NCBI GenBank assembly: GCA_033085395.1
Contig: JANQBS010000301.1
Span: forward strand, 1 to 42,679
Origin: Xanthoparmelia taractica
Lineage: Eukaryota > Ascomycota > Lecanoromycetes > Lecanorales > Parmeliaceae
DNA length: 42,679 bases
Reading direction: 5' to 3'
The stretch's first letter is position 1. Every line of letters begins with the position of its first letter. The notes under the pieces were generated by a model, which was given only the letters and a program-made list of their open reading frames with translations, was not told where the DNA came from and ran no database searches. Both the position numbers and the translations under genes were made by a program. This document shows, one piece after another, positions 1 through 11,589 of the stretch.

Positions 1-670
1 ACTTAGCCTTCTCATAGGATTGCCTGAAGGAGAATGCTACTGATAGCATTCCGAAAAACCCCCTGCCGACCTTAAAGCATGACAAGTGTTCTTGCCAAGC
101 CACTAGTGCGAAGTCACGTGATTGCCACCATTGCCAACAATATCTTGAGTGTGGTGTGGAAGATTTTGACGTTCCGGTGCGGATAGACTTTTTGGAAACT
201 CTGTTCTAACGTGCAAGCCACTTTTCCCCCTAATCCCCGAGTTCCTCACGCTAGCAGTATTTGTGGTCAGACCCCAGCATTGCTCGCAACTCGCCATGCG
301 ACAACCTACGATTACGAATGTCCTTCCTGCCACAGCCGCGGTCAGCGATGATCCACATCGGATGATGCAGGGTCTCGTCATGCTGCTCTCGAGCTATGAG
401 AGATTGTGGTTTCAGCAATTCTGACTCTGACAGGGGTGCCTGAGTTGGGAGTCTGCATAAGACGAAAGCTTCCTGCTTCCTGCATCGTGGTAGACGCGTG
501 GCGACGGTTTCGTTTTTTACCCCTTCCGCGACTTGCAATTGCATGTCGTTGGAAATCCCTCACAGCCGGATTTGCTCAGGCTCTGATCATTTAATGCCCA
601 CTTCAACCCCTCTTCCTCTTCCTTTTCTCTTTCGTTTGTCCAACTCGCTTCGCTAAACGCAGCCTTGCCA
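1..670. other. Intergenic, no supported gene
   Basis: Only short overlapping open frames on both strands, none with recognisable motifs or a convincing intron-exon structure. The last ~100 bases are pyrimidine-rich (CTTCCTCTTCC-type), as expected of a fungal promoter and 5' leader for the gene starting at 701. Confidence 0.5.
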
Positions 671-678
671 TATATACC
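671..678 (+). promoter_or_regulatory. TATA box of the small membrane protein gene
   Basis: TATATACC lies 30 bases upstream of the ATG at 701, after a pyrimidine-rich stretch (about 600-650). The spacing is very short, so the leader must be brief or transcription may start elsewhere. Confidence 0.4.
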
Positions 679-700
679 TATGTGATCTGTATCAACAGCC

Positions 701-1116
701 ATGGACACACCCACTACTTCCCAACAAGACAATTGGCAAAACAATATCTACATCCTCAGCACCACACGCGTCCTGATGGCCCTTGGTTTGACTTTTCTCA
801 TCCGAAGTCTCTATCAGCTATATCAAAGCATGAGAGCGGCCGGTGGTAATGCGGGTGCGCCAGGTAAGTCTCGCGCATCGGTTTGTTGGACGGACAAAGT
901 GACTGATCATGCTTGATGGCTGAAGCAACGAACGCGATTGGGCTTGACCTTGAGGCTGGCGCCATGGGAGCGTTGGGGGACGCGGCCATGTTCACTTCCA
1001 CGCCCGTCGACGAGACGGTTGAGATCACCATGCCGCAGTCGATATATAGCCCGCGAGGAGGGCCGACGCCACGCACAGTCTCGCCTCGCCAGGAAACACA
1101 AGAAGAATGTTTGTGA
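701..1116 (+). CDS. Small single-pass membrane protein, two exons
   Basis: Predicted 117-aa protein of unknown function. Exon 1 is 701-863 and exon 2 is 926-1116. The 62-bp intron has donor GTAAGT, a CTGAT branch-like site and acceptor GAAG, and joins G|CA in frame. Residues ~18-36 form one hydrophobic segment (starting ILSTTRVLMALGLTFLI) followed by basic and aromatic residues, so the C-terminal side is probably cytosolic. The C-terminal half, rich in Pro, Thr and acidic residues, ends with EECL. The start is the ATG just after the TATA box. Splicing replaces a short frame that would otherwise end at the TGA at 914. No family was recognised; it could be a small mitochondrial or ER membrane protein. 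The gene structure is fairly secure, the function unknown. Confidence 0.6.
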
Positions 1117-1539
1117 ATGAATCTGTTCAGCGATCCCGACTGGGTATGGAGCAAAAGAGGTGGGACGGGTCCGGAGTAAAGGAGACTGGACGGGATATAT
1201 AAACCAAGTACAACACTGTACGGCTTTATGGGATAAAATATACAATGTGTGCAACGATGAGTAGTTGTTGTAGACTAGGCCTGCTGAACCAATGAAAAAT
1301 GCATTTTGTTCTTAAGCGACCAATACGATAACCGCGTTGCAGTAGATACTCAGAGTGTAGACTCTTGGAAGAATGCGACCAAGGAGCTGAGTGAATGAGA
1401 AAAAGTACCTTACTGCTAATGCCTGGTCGAAACGGCAATTAACCTGCCTAATTGACCTTTATAAAGTTGCCACTCATAGCCGGCGAAGGACCACTGTACA
1501 TAGGTCAGCAAGACCAGGTAAACGGAGTGGAATGCAGAC
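1117..1539. other. Intergenic between convergent genes
   Basis: Convergent 3' regions of the small membrane protein gene (+) and the catalase-like gene (-). Moderately AT-rich, no open frame with support, no repeat seen. Confidence 0.5.
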
Positions 1540-2750
1540 TTACGGAATCTGGGCCATTTCGTGGACATGAACTTCCTTCTTGCCATTCATTATTCGCCGC
1601 AGCTTGCTGCTCGCAGGGTAGACTGGATTATTATATCAGTATACAGATCATCCCAAAATTTTGTCTTCCAACCCACCAACGCGCCTTAGCCTATTCGGCG
1701 AACCCAAAGGCTGCGGACTCTTCAAACCCAACCACGGATCGATTCTCATATGATCCTCCCAGAAAGACTTCAACTCGTAGTTAAAGGAGTCTTGCTTCGG
1801 TATCACCAGTGTAGCCACTGTCTGCCAAGGGTATTTCTCCGGGTCCCACACCTTACCCGCATACTCCACAGGTTGATCTTCAAGATTCTCGCACAGCTGA
1901 AATTGTAGCAGATATTCTGCGTCATGAGCTTCGTGGAAGTTCTTGAGCCACTTGCTGAGAATGTCTGGTTGGTCTTCAGGCTTGACCGTCTCTTCGTACA
2001 GCTTCTTCTGCGTCTCAGTGGAAGGGACCAGGCAGTACTTGGCTACATAGTCGCCGAAGCGGTAGGCAGTCTGCGAGTATTGGCGCGTGGACTCTAGGTG
2101 TGTGTTTCGCACGGAGTCACGGAACTTCTGTAGATTGGTGTCCGGCCTTTCCTCAAGCTTCTTGTATAGTTCAGGCTTATTGTTGCCATAGTTGATGCGC
2201 AGGTCTATAATTTCTCGAGTGGTCTTGGCGTCTGCGAGGTCGAGGGCAGGAGTGGAATTGAATTCGATATCTTGGGCGGTCTTTGTAGGGTCGAACTTCT
2301 CACCAGGGACGTTGAAGACTTTCATAGCAAAGCCACGGGGTTGAGGGATGCGATCCTAGCATAGATCAGCCAGCGCCTTTGAGAAGAGGGAAATCATAAG
2401 CGTACATCCAAGCCTGGGTCTCCTGGTTCACTGCTGTAACGGCATACCACTACATGTTCCCCTCCTTGGTCGAACATGCTTTGCTTCAGATGCTTTGGCA
2501 GGTCATCTTTAATGATGAGGGTGCCTTTGACAATGCCCTGCGTCCTAGCGTGTGTTCCTGTGGGCTTGGTCAGCGCAAGCCGTTGTTAAATTGGACCACA
2601 CTAACCTGTATAGCAGTGGCGATGGCTGTTGTATTGTGCCTTCTGCATGGCATTGATCTGGTCTGCCACGGCTTGAATGTCCTCGGCCTCGTTTGGGGGA
2701 ATCTTCTCCACGCCCTCGTCCTGCCAGTGAATGTACTTCCTCTTGGCCAT
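1540..2750 (-). CDS. Catalase-like haem protein, four exons
   Basis: Protein of about 352 aa of the catalase-like haem-protein superfamily, shorter than typical catalases (~500 aa or more) and probably acting on peroxides or organic hydroperoxides. Exons run 2750-2606, 2557-2406, 2355-1677 and 1622-1540. The introns (48, 50 and 54 bp) have donors GTTAGT, GTACGC and GTGGGT and all keep frame. Residues ~44-60 (HRHCYTGTHARTQG) hold the distal-His region, with H51 after GT. Residues 101-113 (RIPQPRGFAMKVF) are a classic catalase signature. The last intron is decisive: unspliced the frame ends quickly, but spliced it gives RRVVYPASSKLRR and a basic tail typical of the family. The start at 2750 is chosen because related proteins begin just before the Y-x-x-W segment; an in-frame ATG at 2786 would add 12 residues. 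No signal peptide is visible. Confidence 0.85.
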
Positions 2751-2786
2751 GGCCGCCTGGTCTTCGCTTTTGTTTGAAATATCCAT

Positions 2787-3899
2787 CTTGTAGTATTGAG
2801 CTGTATGCTTCTTCTCTCAGGGGAGAATGAGAAGTTGGAGAGGGTGGTCCGGAGGGTAGAGGATATATCTGGTTCGATGCCCATGAGGGGAACATGGTTA
2901 AGGGTATGTGCGGTCATTCAAGGAGGTCTAGACTCGAGATTACCGTGCGGGAAGTTAATCCCCGCAAAGAAGCTTGCCATTTTATGCGCGATGAGATGTA
3001 TGTTGGTCAAAGCATGATTCCCCTTTCGGGTGAGGGGAGATTTTAGATTTTGACTGATTAGTCAGCTATCTCTTGGCATTCGCATTCTCGCTAAGTCCTA
3101 CCAATTTGCGCGACGACTATTGACACCGACCCTGGCACACCAAGTCGTTTCAACCCTTCATGGCCTCTTCACCCAGCATGTTGCTCACACGTTTGGGAAC
3201 TGTATCAAAATCAGCGCCTACAATAAATACGAAACAAAATGTCAAACAAGTGGATGTCGTGACTGCTTATCCTTTGACAATACTGCATCCGTGGTGCTTG
3301 AGATAAATCCAGTATGGCAAGCGGGCCCAAAAGAGCGGCCTTTCTTACGGCTCCTGCCTTAGCCGCTTATTTGAATGGCTCAGAAGTCTCAAATATGGCA
3401 CCAAGCTGTACAATATCGTCTAATGAATCGTGGAAACTCGTACGCAGCGACGCGTTCAACCGACCGTATGGCCTGATATCCACGTCTCTGATTCGGTATT
3501 TGTACGATTGTTTTTGCCCGACCCTTCACACTGGAACCCAGGAGGCTGAGCATACGGCTGATACTCTCGGGACGTCGCATTAACATCTGTCCTACGGAGA
3601 CTACAATCGGAAGAGATCCGAGAGGCTGGAATTTTGAGCACCCTGCCATTCAGTGGCCATCTGCTAAAGCTCAGCAGTCTGAATTGTGTATGACGTTGGT
3701 GTCAGTGCCCTCGCCCTTGGGATCTTGCCGCACTTGATACTTCGAGGCGGGCTGTCACCAAACCAGAACGTGCAAACAAAACCAATATGGTCTTCAGGTC
3801 CACAAGTTTTCAAACACTAAAGCCGGCTGCCAAGCAGCATAAACTGTGACAACCAATACTTTGGCAATTAGTCAGATGTGTTATCCTATTAAAACCGTT
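2787..3899. other. Intergenic, promoter side of the catalase-like gene
   Basis: About 1.1 kb of normal composition. The part next to 2787 should hold the minus-strand promoter of the catalase-like gene. Small frames around 3314-3650 exist on both strands but show no motif, introns or bias. No gene called. Confidence 0.45.
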
Positions 3900-3983
3900 T
3901 GCCTCCCCACCTAGTAACGCAATTCCCACAGCCCAGACAAGGCTTTGCAGCTTATCAGCCAAGGCAGTACGGCTGTAGTCTAT
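3900..3983 (+). promoter_or_regulatory. Severed upstream promoter of gene A
   Basis: This stretch matches, with gaps, the region just upstream of gene B (about 14660-14736). Shared blocks are AGGCTTNGCAGCTT, an AAGGCAGTACG block and CTGTAGTCTAT, in the same order and strand. In gene B the last block runs directly into TATATAAAGG. Here it stops at 3983, where the piggyBac-like terminus begins, and resumes at 13496 as ATATAAAGG. I read it as the distal promoter of gene A, separated from its gene by 9.5 kb of transposon. Confidence 0.65.
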
Positions 3984-4007
3984 CCCATCGTCTGGCGCCT
4001 TGGGTGC
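3984..4007 (+). repeat. Left terminal inverted repeat of the piggyBac-like element
   Basis: Begins CCCATCGTCTGGC. The repeat is cut by the gypsy insertion after GGTGC at 4003-4007 and continues at 11474 as ACAAAGC. Confidence 0.8.
4003..4007. repeat. Target site duplication (5' copy) of the gypsy element, GGTGC
   Basis: Five bases directly before the 5' LTR. The 3' partner at 11469-11473 reads GATAC, which differs only by two G-to-A transitions. Confidence 0.7.
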
Positions 4008-4235
4008 TGTTAGGAATGAGGTCTTGGGCCCCAGGCGAGGGGACCCTGAATCGCTTGGCATACGTATGCTTGGCGGACCCTTGGCGGACAAGCTTAAATA
4101 AGCGATCCCTCCAAGTTTCCTTTCTTTCTTTCTTAAGAATTAGTTTTACCCCTAGATCTATATATGAAATATATATCTTTCTAATTTCACACTGCTATAT
4201 AACTCTAAGGCTCTGATCTAGGATCAAGTCTAATA
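4008..4235 (+). repeat. 5' LTR of the gypsy element
   Basis: 228 bp, same length as the 3' LTR at 11241-11468. The outer ~110 bp is GC-normal. About 25 positions here are G or C where the 3' LTR has A or T. The inner end carries a few changes of its own (CTAATA instead of CTAACA). Confidence 0.92.
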
Positions 4236-5697
4236 ATTCTAATTCTTTTAATTCTTCTTAGGGGTAGCGATTCGGAATTAGTATAATAATTACGATAAGA
4301 GCGCAGACGTCGCGGTTACAAAACGAATCCTCGTCGTTAAATATAATATCGAATTAAAATACTATTATAATTTAATCTAAAGAATTAGATTATATCTCGA
4401 ATCTTAATAAAGAGACTCTTATTAAACTCGTAGATAATAATCTCGATAGAGAATCGAGTGATAGTAACAACGGCGAAAATAATATTAATGATAATTAGAA
4501 AAGTATATCTAGCGAAGAGTAAGATATTAATAAATAGAGTATATCTACTCTAAACGAATAAATCGCGTATATCACTCGCAAGCGAGACTAGTTAATATAA
4601 TAGCGTCGACTCGAATTTCTTAAAGTAGAAATTAATATACTTAAACGAGGTTAAACGTCTATAGATCGTAGCCGTAACGGCGAAAGTAATATAATCGAGT
4701 TATCTATAACTTAAGATACGAAACGAATCGCTAATATCGATCTTAAACTTAATAATATTATCTCGCGACCTCGCAAATTAATTAGATTAGAAAAGTTATT
4801 AATCTATTATAATAAGTCGATTAGAGAATATCGTGACTTTATACGAAAGACGAATAGGGTATTTTATCTTATATCGGAAAATTTCTCTATCGAAAAGAAT
4901 AAAATTCTTTAAGTATATTAATTTCTTAATAATAATTAAAAAGAGCTTTAGACTAATAAGAAAGATAAGTATTCAGATCGTTACTATACTTAATAGAAGT
5001 TTATCGATTTTCTTTTAAATTAAATTAAGAACTCGATAAATCGAGACCTTAACGTCGCTTAATAATACATCGATGCCCAATAAAGATAGAATCAAATAGT
5101 GCGTTAATTTAATAATTATCTTCGATCCCTAAAGACACAAATAAACCCCTATATCGAGAATTAATAAATATATTACTTATTCACGAAGCTTCGTTTAGAA
5201 CTTCGTTATAAATTAATTAATATTTAGATAATATTAATTAAGCGAGATAAGCTATTAACGCTTATAATACGTTTAAAAAATAATACGAGAAAATAAAATT
5301 CTTCTTTTAAAGAATATAGAGTTAAGAGTGCTTCTATCTCTTAAGGAAATTAGAATCGAGAAAATTAGAATTCTTAATATAAAAATAATAACGAATCGTA
5401 GTTGTCGTAAAAATAGAACGAATCTTATTCGAATAGTAAACGATCTAAAGATAATAAGTCTAGAAGCGATAAGTCGAAGGATCTTAGCAAGGTTTAATGT
5501 TATAATTATAAGGAATATAATTATTATATTTATATTTGCATCAAATCAAAGAAATAAAAAGCGAGTGATCTTAATGAAATCTTAGTTGAATTTATTAATA
5601 AATATAAATTATACGTAGTAAAATCGTCGAGAAAAGAAAAATTTTCGTCGAAAGCTTCGTAGCAGCGAGAGTAAAAATAGAAGTAATATCGATTTTA
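4236..5697 (+). pseudogene. gag remnant of the gypsy element
   Basis: Decayed capsid-nucleocapsid region, with stops in all frames. A zinc-knuckle relic is visible at 5498-5539. It has the C-x2-C-x4-H-x4-C spacing, but only the first and last Cys survive. The second Cys and the His both read Tyr, each explained by one RIP-type transition (TGT to TAT, CAT to TAT). Upstream the sequence is charged and Asn/Ile/Lys-rich because of the base bias. Not translatable. Confidence 0.6.
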
Positions 5698-8600
5698 TTA
5701 TTAATTTATGAGGATAAGATGCTTCTAAAGAATTAGAACGAGTCGCTAATTTCCGATAAATTTTATTTTAATATCGATATCGAAGTAAATATACTTAAGT
5801 AGCGCTTTATACTTAAGTATAATTTGATTAAGATTAATAATTCTTTATTAAAGCCGATTTGAATAAGTAATAAGTTAATATACTATTACGATGCTTATTT
5901 AATAACGTATCGACTACGAGATAGCTAAGATCGTATAAAATATTACGAATATATATTCGATATTATTAATAAAGAAGAATCTTTAATAATATTCGATCTT
6001 TCTACTTTAATCGATAAGAATATTAAGATAGATATAACTAATTAGACCTAGCGTTTCGAAGTCGAAAAGTAGTCACTTGAGATTCTAGAGCTCTAATAAT
6101 TTATTAATACTTTAAACAATTATAAGACCCTTTATACTTTAATTGTAACGAATATTCTAATCTAGAAAAAATATATCTATAACGTATCGAGAGTATAGAA
6201 TATTCGAATAGATGGCGTAGAGGCTATTTAGAAGCTTCTCGATAAATTAAAAAAATACGAAAATATATTTTTATTGAAAGAGGTAAGACGACTTTCGTCG
6301 TATAAGGGTCGTAATTATATTATCGAAACGATAGCGAAGTCTTCGTTTAGCTCGCTATATAATTTATTTAACATCGAGCTCGCGATATTAAAAATCTATC
6401 TCGACGAAGCCCTAGTAAAGAATTAAATTAGATATTCTACGAGTTCGATAGAAGTCTCTATCTTATTTATTTTAAAAAAGAATAAGGGATTACGTTTATA
6501 TATCGACTATCGTGGGCTAAATAAGATAATCGTTAAAAATTATTATTCGTTATTCTTAATTAGCGAGACGCTTAATCGTCTAAACGGCGCTAAGCGATAT
6601 ACGAAATTCGATTTAAAGAACGCTTATTATCGAATACGAATTCGTAAGAATAACGAGTGAAAAACGATATTTCGTACTCGTTACGACTATTTCGAGTATA
6701 TAATAATATTATTCGAATTAATAAATGTCTTAGTAATCTTTTAAGCTTATATTAATAAGACTTTAACGAGACTAATAAATCGTTTTTGCGTGATATATCT
6801 AGATAATATTCTTATCTATTTTAATTTGAAAGATAAATATTTAGATTACGTAAAATAGATATTAAATTAACTTCGACGATACGGTCTTTATATAAACTTA
6901 AAGAAATGCGAGTTCTTTGTTACTAAAGTGAAATTTCTTAACTTTATAATATCTATTATCGACGTTATAATAGATAAACGTAGAATAATTATAATTTAAG
7001 AGTGATCGAAATCGAAGAGTTATTATAATATATAAGTCTTTTTAGAGTTTATAAACTTTTATTAAAGATTTATTTATTATTATTTTTAGATTATAGCTTC
7101 TTTAATAAGACTTCTCAAAGAGAGTAAAAAGAGTGTTAAGTCGAGATTCTTTTTATAGCCCGAAGTCGCGAAGTGCGCGTTTTAAAAGCTAAAGACGACC
7201 TTTATAAATACGTCTCTCTTAAAATATTTTAACTTTAAGCTATTAATTCGAGTCGAGATCGATACTTCTTTATTCGATTTAATATATATATTAACTTAGT
7301 TATATATAAATAATTAGTAATATCTCGTCGCTTTTTATTCGAGAAAGATAATCGATATAGAATATAATTATAAAATATATAATTAAGAGCTTCTTACGAT
7401 TATGAAAGCGTTTAAGCATTAACGCTATTATTTAAAACACAGTTTTTATCTTATTAAAGTTTTAATCGATTATAATAATTTAAAATACTTTATAAGATAG
7501 TCGATATTAAATAGTAGATAAGCTCGTTAAGCAATAAAACTATCTTTCTACGATTTCTTAAGTTCGTATCGATCGAGTAAAATAAATCTCGCTAATACGT
7601 TATTAAGACGACTCAATTATAAGGGCGATAACGATACGATTAATAAACTTCTTTCTACGCTATAGCAGAAGCTAACTAAAGTCGAATATCTTTCGAATCT
7701 CGTTTTTATTATTATTGAAATAGTATATAAGAATAGCGTAAATTACACACATAGGTAATATGACCTAAACCTTAAATATTTTATAATATTAAATAATCTA
7801 AGTATAAATAAGAGTTTCTTAAATGCGAGTTCGTGGAAAGAAGCGTCTGCGAAAAAGATAACGCTTAAAAATTTAATAATTATAGTAATATAAGAAACTT
7901 ATTTAAACGTAATATATTCTTTAAAATTTAGAAAATCTTAATCTTAAATTAGAGGGAGTTTAAGCGAGATACTTGATTAACGCGAACGTAACGAAGTCGA
8001 TAAGCGACTTAATTCTATTATTAAAACTATTAATTATAAATAACTTATTTCACGCTTAATTGCCAAGATATTAATAATTAGCGGAATAATATATAATATA
8101 AATAGTAAGCTTATTTATAAACTTATAAAAGTATTTTAATAAGAGAACGCTTTTATTAAATAGTATAAAGCTAAAAAAGCGTAAGACGGGCGAACGCGAA
8201 GCGTCGAAGCTTAAACTTAAAATAGCCAGAAGCTACTAAGATATAATAATAAATTATATATCTTCGAAGAAGACTTAGTTCGTAAAGAGCTATTAAAGCG
8301 CTATTACGATAATTCTATAATAAGATATTTCGATATCGATAAGATATTCGAATTAATAAATAGAAAATATTATTGAGATAATATAAAAGCAGATATTATA
8401 GAGTATATTCATATATGCGATATCTATTAACGTGTGAAAGTGAAACGTTATCGCCCCTATAATGAGTTGGGTGCGCTTTCGCTACTTACTAGACTATAAA
8501 GAAAAATTACGATAAACTTTATTATAGATCTTTCGTCAAGCAAACGCAAGAATCGCGTTTATAATACGATTCTTATAATAATCGATAGATATATTAAAAT

Positions 8601-9600
8601 AATAAGATATCTATTAATTAATAAGACGATTAATACGATATAACTCGAAGAGTTATTTATAAAAGAAATCGTACTTCGATATAAAGCATCTAAAGATATT
8701 ATTATAAATCGGGGATTTATCTTTATAAGTGCGTTCTAATTAAAGATTTATTATTAATTACGTATAAAACGTAGATTAAGTATTATCTTTTATTCTTAAA
8801 CTAATAAATAGATGAAACGATAGAATTAAACTCTAAAATATTATCTTAGAGTATATTATTTAGAGCGATAGAATAATTAAGTAAATCTTTTATTAATTAT
8901 CGAGTTCGCGTATTATCGAAGCGAATATAAAATAATAGATTATAGTCTATTTCTTATAATATACGAATATTAATTAGAACTCGAGCTAGTCGCTAAGAAT
9001 AGCGCTATTAAGAAAGAGATATTCGTAGCGAAAGAATATATTAAAGAAATTAATATAATTTAATAAGAGCTTAAAAAGTATTAAGAAAGCGTATAGAAAA
9101 CGTAAGCGAAGTCTTATAATAAGAGTTATAAATCGTAAACGTTTAATCGCGATAATCTTATTATATTTTTTACGAAGAACTTAAAGTAGAAGAGATTAAG
9201 TAAAAAACTTTTTAATAAATTAATTAATTTCTTTCGAATATAAAAGTATATCGAAAAGCAAGCGTATCGACTATAACTATCGTTAATCTATCGAATTTAT
9301 CTCGTCTTTTATATATTATTATTAAAATTATATTAATAAAGATTAGAAAACTTGAAAATTTCGAAATATTTTATTTCTAAATTTATAAACGAAGATAAAG
9401 AATATTTAATAAAGTTTATACGTAAAAAACGTACTCGAAAGAGCGAGATAGAATATCTTATTTAATAAAAAGATTATTTTAAAGAATATAACGAATAACT
9501 TAATAAAGAAGTTATAGATAATGCGTAAGATATAATTAATATGTTTAATAAGCACGAATTACGAGTATAAAAAGTATAAGAAATATATATTAAAAAAAGG
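5698..9600 (+). pseudogene. pol remnant of the gypsy element (protease?-RT-RNase H-integrase-chromodomain?)
   Basis: The reverse transcriptase is clearest. Around 6490-6640 the frame reads DYRGLNK and KFDLKNAYYR, and at 6796-6807 the catalytic box reads YLDN, where Asp-to-Asn is one G-to-A change. RNase H-like sequence follows to about 7700. The integrase zinc-binding and catalytic core lie about 8280-8960. A segment around 9400-9570 has chromodomain-like spacing (EYLIKF, then NAxDII after ~30 codons), but this is tentative. Many TAG/TAA codons sit where Trp or Gln would be expected. This is a dead copy. Confidence 0.75.
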
Positions 9601-11223
9601 GTTCGAAAATTAGCTAATTTTAAAAGAAGCTTTAAAGAGTTAAATCTCGAGTTATCGTAATAAAAAATAATATTAAAACGATTAAAGAAAACTAATAACG
9701 TCTCGAAAGACGGCGAGAAATTTCTATAATATAGAATAATATAAATAATTAGTATACGACGCTTAGATTTAATATAAAACAAATACGCCTCGAACGCTAG
9801 TTTATTAAAATATCTTATTTATTAAAATATCTCTCGAAGAAGTCTTCTTCTTCTTACTTTCTAAATCTTTAAATAATAAATATAAAAAGATATAGAGATT
9901 TTATTTATTAAAAAAAGAAGAGTTATTAAACGAGAAAGAAGAAGAGAAAGCGTTTAGATTTTTATTCGTTGGCGAAGACGTAACGAGCTAAGAACTCCTA
10001 ATAGACGCAGACTCGTTCTCTTTATTATCCTTATTATTATCTTTATTCTTCTCTTTATTCTCATTATTATTCTCGAACTTAAGATTTATTATTAAAGAAT
10101 TTAATTTAAAAAGATTTATCTAAAATTAATATTAAAATAGATCAAACGCGTTTAAAATTAATATAAGTCGTAGAAGTATATACGATATAGCGTAATACGT
10201 TTAAAATCCCTATAAGAATAATAAAGATGCTACGAAGAAACTTAACTTAATTAATTTAAATGTTTAGAGTATTCGATTTTTTCGCTTTCTTGAAGCGATT
10301 AATTATTCGCTAATAGATATTTAAAATCTTCTCGTATATCTTCGTGGCGTTTATTAGTTAAAGCGTCGAAGTATATTTAAATTTATCTAGATTAAGATCG
10401 TTAATAATCGTCGCTTTAAAGCGACGACGAAGTCGAAATATATAATTAACTTTTAAAATCGTCTTATAACGCTTTAAAATCTAAAATAGTGAGCGCTTAA
10501 TAGATATTAGATATACGTAGCCTATATATTAATTTATTACTACGTAATCGGAGCGTAATTTTAAATAGATTATATATTTTATTAATATACTCTCCTTAGA
10601 ATCGAATCTCGCTTTATATTCTTTTGATTCGTGCTCGTAAGCACGTCTCACGCAGCGCGAATAAGAATTCTCGATAAGTCCTATCGACGGGCCTATTAAT
10701 CGAGTAATAATCGGGTATTAAGCGGGCTAATAACGTATTAGTAACGATTCTAAGCCATCTGCAATTCTAGAAAACCTACAATAATTAATGCGTTAATAGA
10801 TATCTCGCAGGCGTGTAATTGATGTTATATTTATATGAAATATATATTTGCTATCTATAAAGCCGGTGTTATATAATTAGTAATATATATAATAAAGAGA
10901 AGAAAATTTTCTTGAAAATCGACACTCTTTTATCAATAACTTCATTATTAACACACGCGCATTATACGCGTCGCGTATATAAAATATAGCGATAATATCT
11001 TCTCTACGCATTATTGAAATTATATAAAAAAGCGTATAAAAAAAATTGCTAATATTACGTGTTCTATCGCTTTTCGTTTTATATATATTTATAATAAATT
11101 TTATATATAAAGCACTATTAAGAGGAACTCTTTTTCTTCTTTTTTTATTAGATTTAAAGAATTTTAATAAGTCTTTTAAGAGCATTAATTCTTTTTATTA
11201 TATTAAATTCGAGAACGAATCCT
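9601..11223. other. 3' internal region of the gypsy element, unidentified
   Basis: About 1.6 kb between the pol relic and the polypurine tract. The plus strand shows a partly open, charged frame (about 9830-10450) that may be a relic of an extra ORF, but I recognise no domain. Open frames at 9474-9782(-), 10877-11185(-) and 11046-11246(+) are composition artefacts. It is one of the least GC-rich stretches in the window. Confidence 0.45.
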
Positions 11224-11240
11224 TAAGAAGAGAAGATAAT
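11224..11240 (+). other. Polypurine tract of the gypsy element
   Basis: Purine-rich AAGAAGAGAAGATAAT directly before the 3' LTR, consistent with plus-strand orientation. Confidence 0.55.
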
Positions 11241-11468
11241 TATTAGAAATAAGATCTTAGACCTTAGGCGAGGAGACCCTAAATCGCTTAATATACGCAT
11301 ACTTAATAAACCCTTGGCGAATAAGCTTAAATAAACGATCCCTTTAAATTTCCTTTCTTTCTTCCTTAAGAATTAGTTTTACCCCCAGATCTATATATGA
11401 AATATATATCTTTCTAATTTCACACTGCTACATAACTCTAAGGCTCTAATCTAGGATCAAGTCTAACA
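11241..11468 (+). repeat. 3' LTR of the gypsy element
   Basis: 228 bp. The first ~110 bp differs from the 5' LTR by about 25 transitions, nearly all G-to-A or C-to-T. The last ~120 bp is almost identical to the 5' copy and ends CTAACA. Confidence 0.92.
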
Positions 11469-11473
11469 GATAC
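11469..11473. repeat. Target site duplication (3' copy) of the gypsy element, GATAC
   Basis: Matches GGTGC at 4003-4007 apart from two G-to-A changes. The following ACAAA rejoins the interrupted piggyBac terminus. Confidence 0.65.
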
Positions 11474-11589
11474 ACAAAGCTTGGCATTCCCCATTAAAAA
11501 TCTACATACTAGGAATAGCAGCTATATGCTCATTTCAACACGCTATATGATTACAAATATATATCTCACATAGCTTATAGCCATAATAA

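Larger units (their letters stand above)
4008..11468 (+). mobile_element. Ty3/gypsy LTR retrotransposon, RIP-inactivated
   Basis: A 7461-bp element with two 228-bp LTRs in direct orientation, both of TGTTAG...CTAACA type after allowing transitions. The internal region is extremely AT-rich, with stops in every frame. On the plus strand a gag-like zinc knuckle, a reverse transcriptase with the order DYRGLNK...KFDLKNAYYR...YLDN, and an integrase with a zinc-binding region remain recognisable. That order (RT before integrase) identifies Ty3/gypsy. It is inserted 24 bp inside the left end of the piggyBac-like element. Confidence 0.92.

Noticed and set aside
103..594. Overlapping open frames of 60-97 codons on both strands
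   Set aside because: No motif, no introns, no codon pattern; mutually overlapping.
9474..11246. Open frames in the AT-rich gypsy interior
   Set aside because: Composed of Ile/Lys/Tyr/Leu codons dictated by base bias; no family resemblance and wrong strand for two of them.
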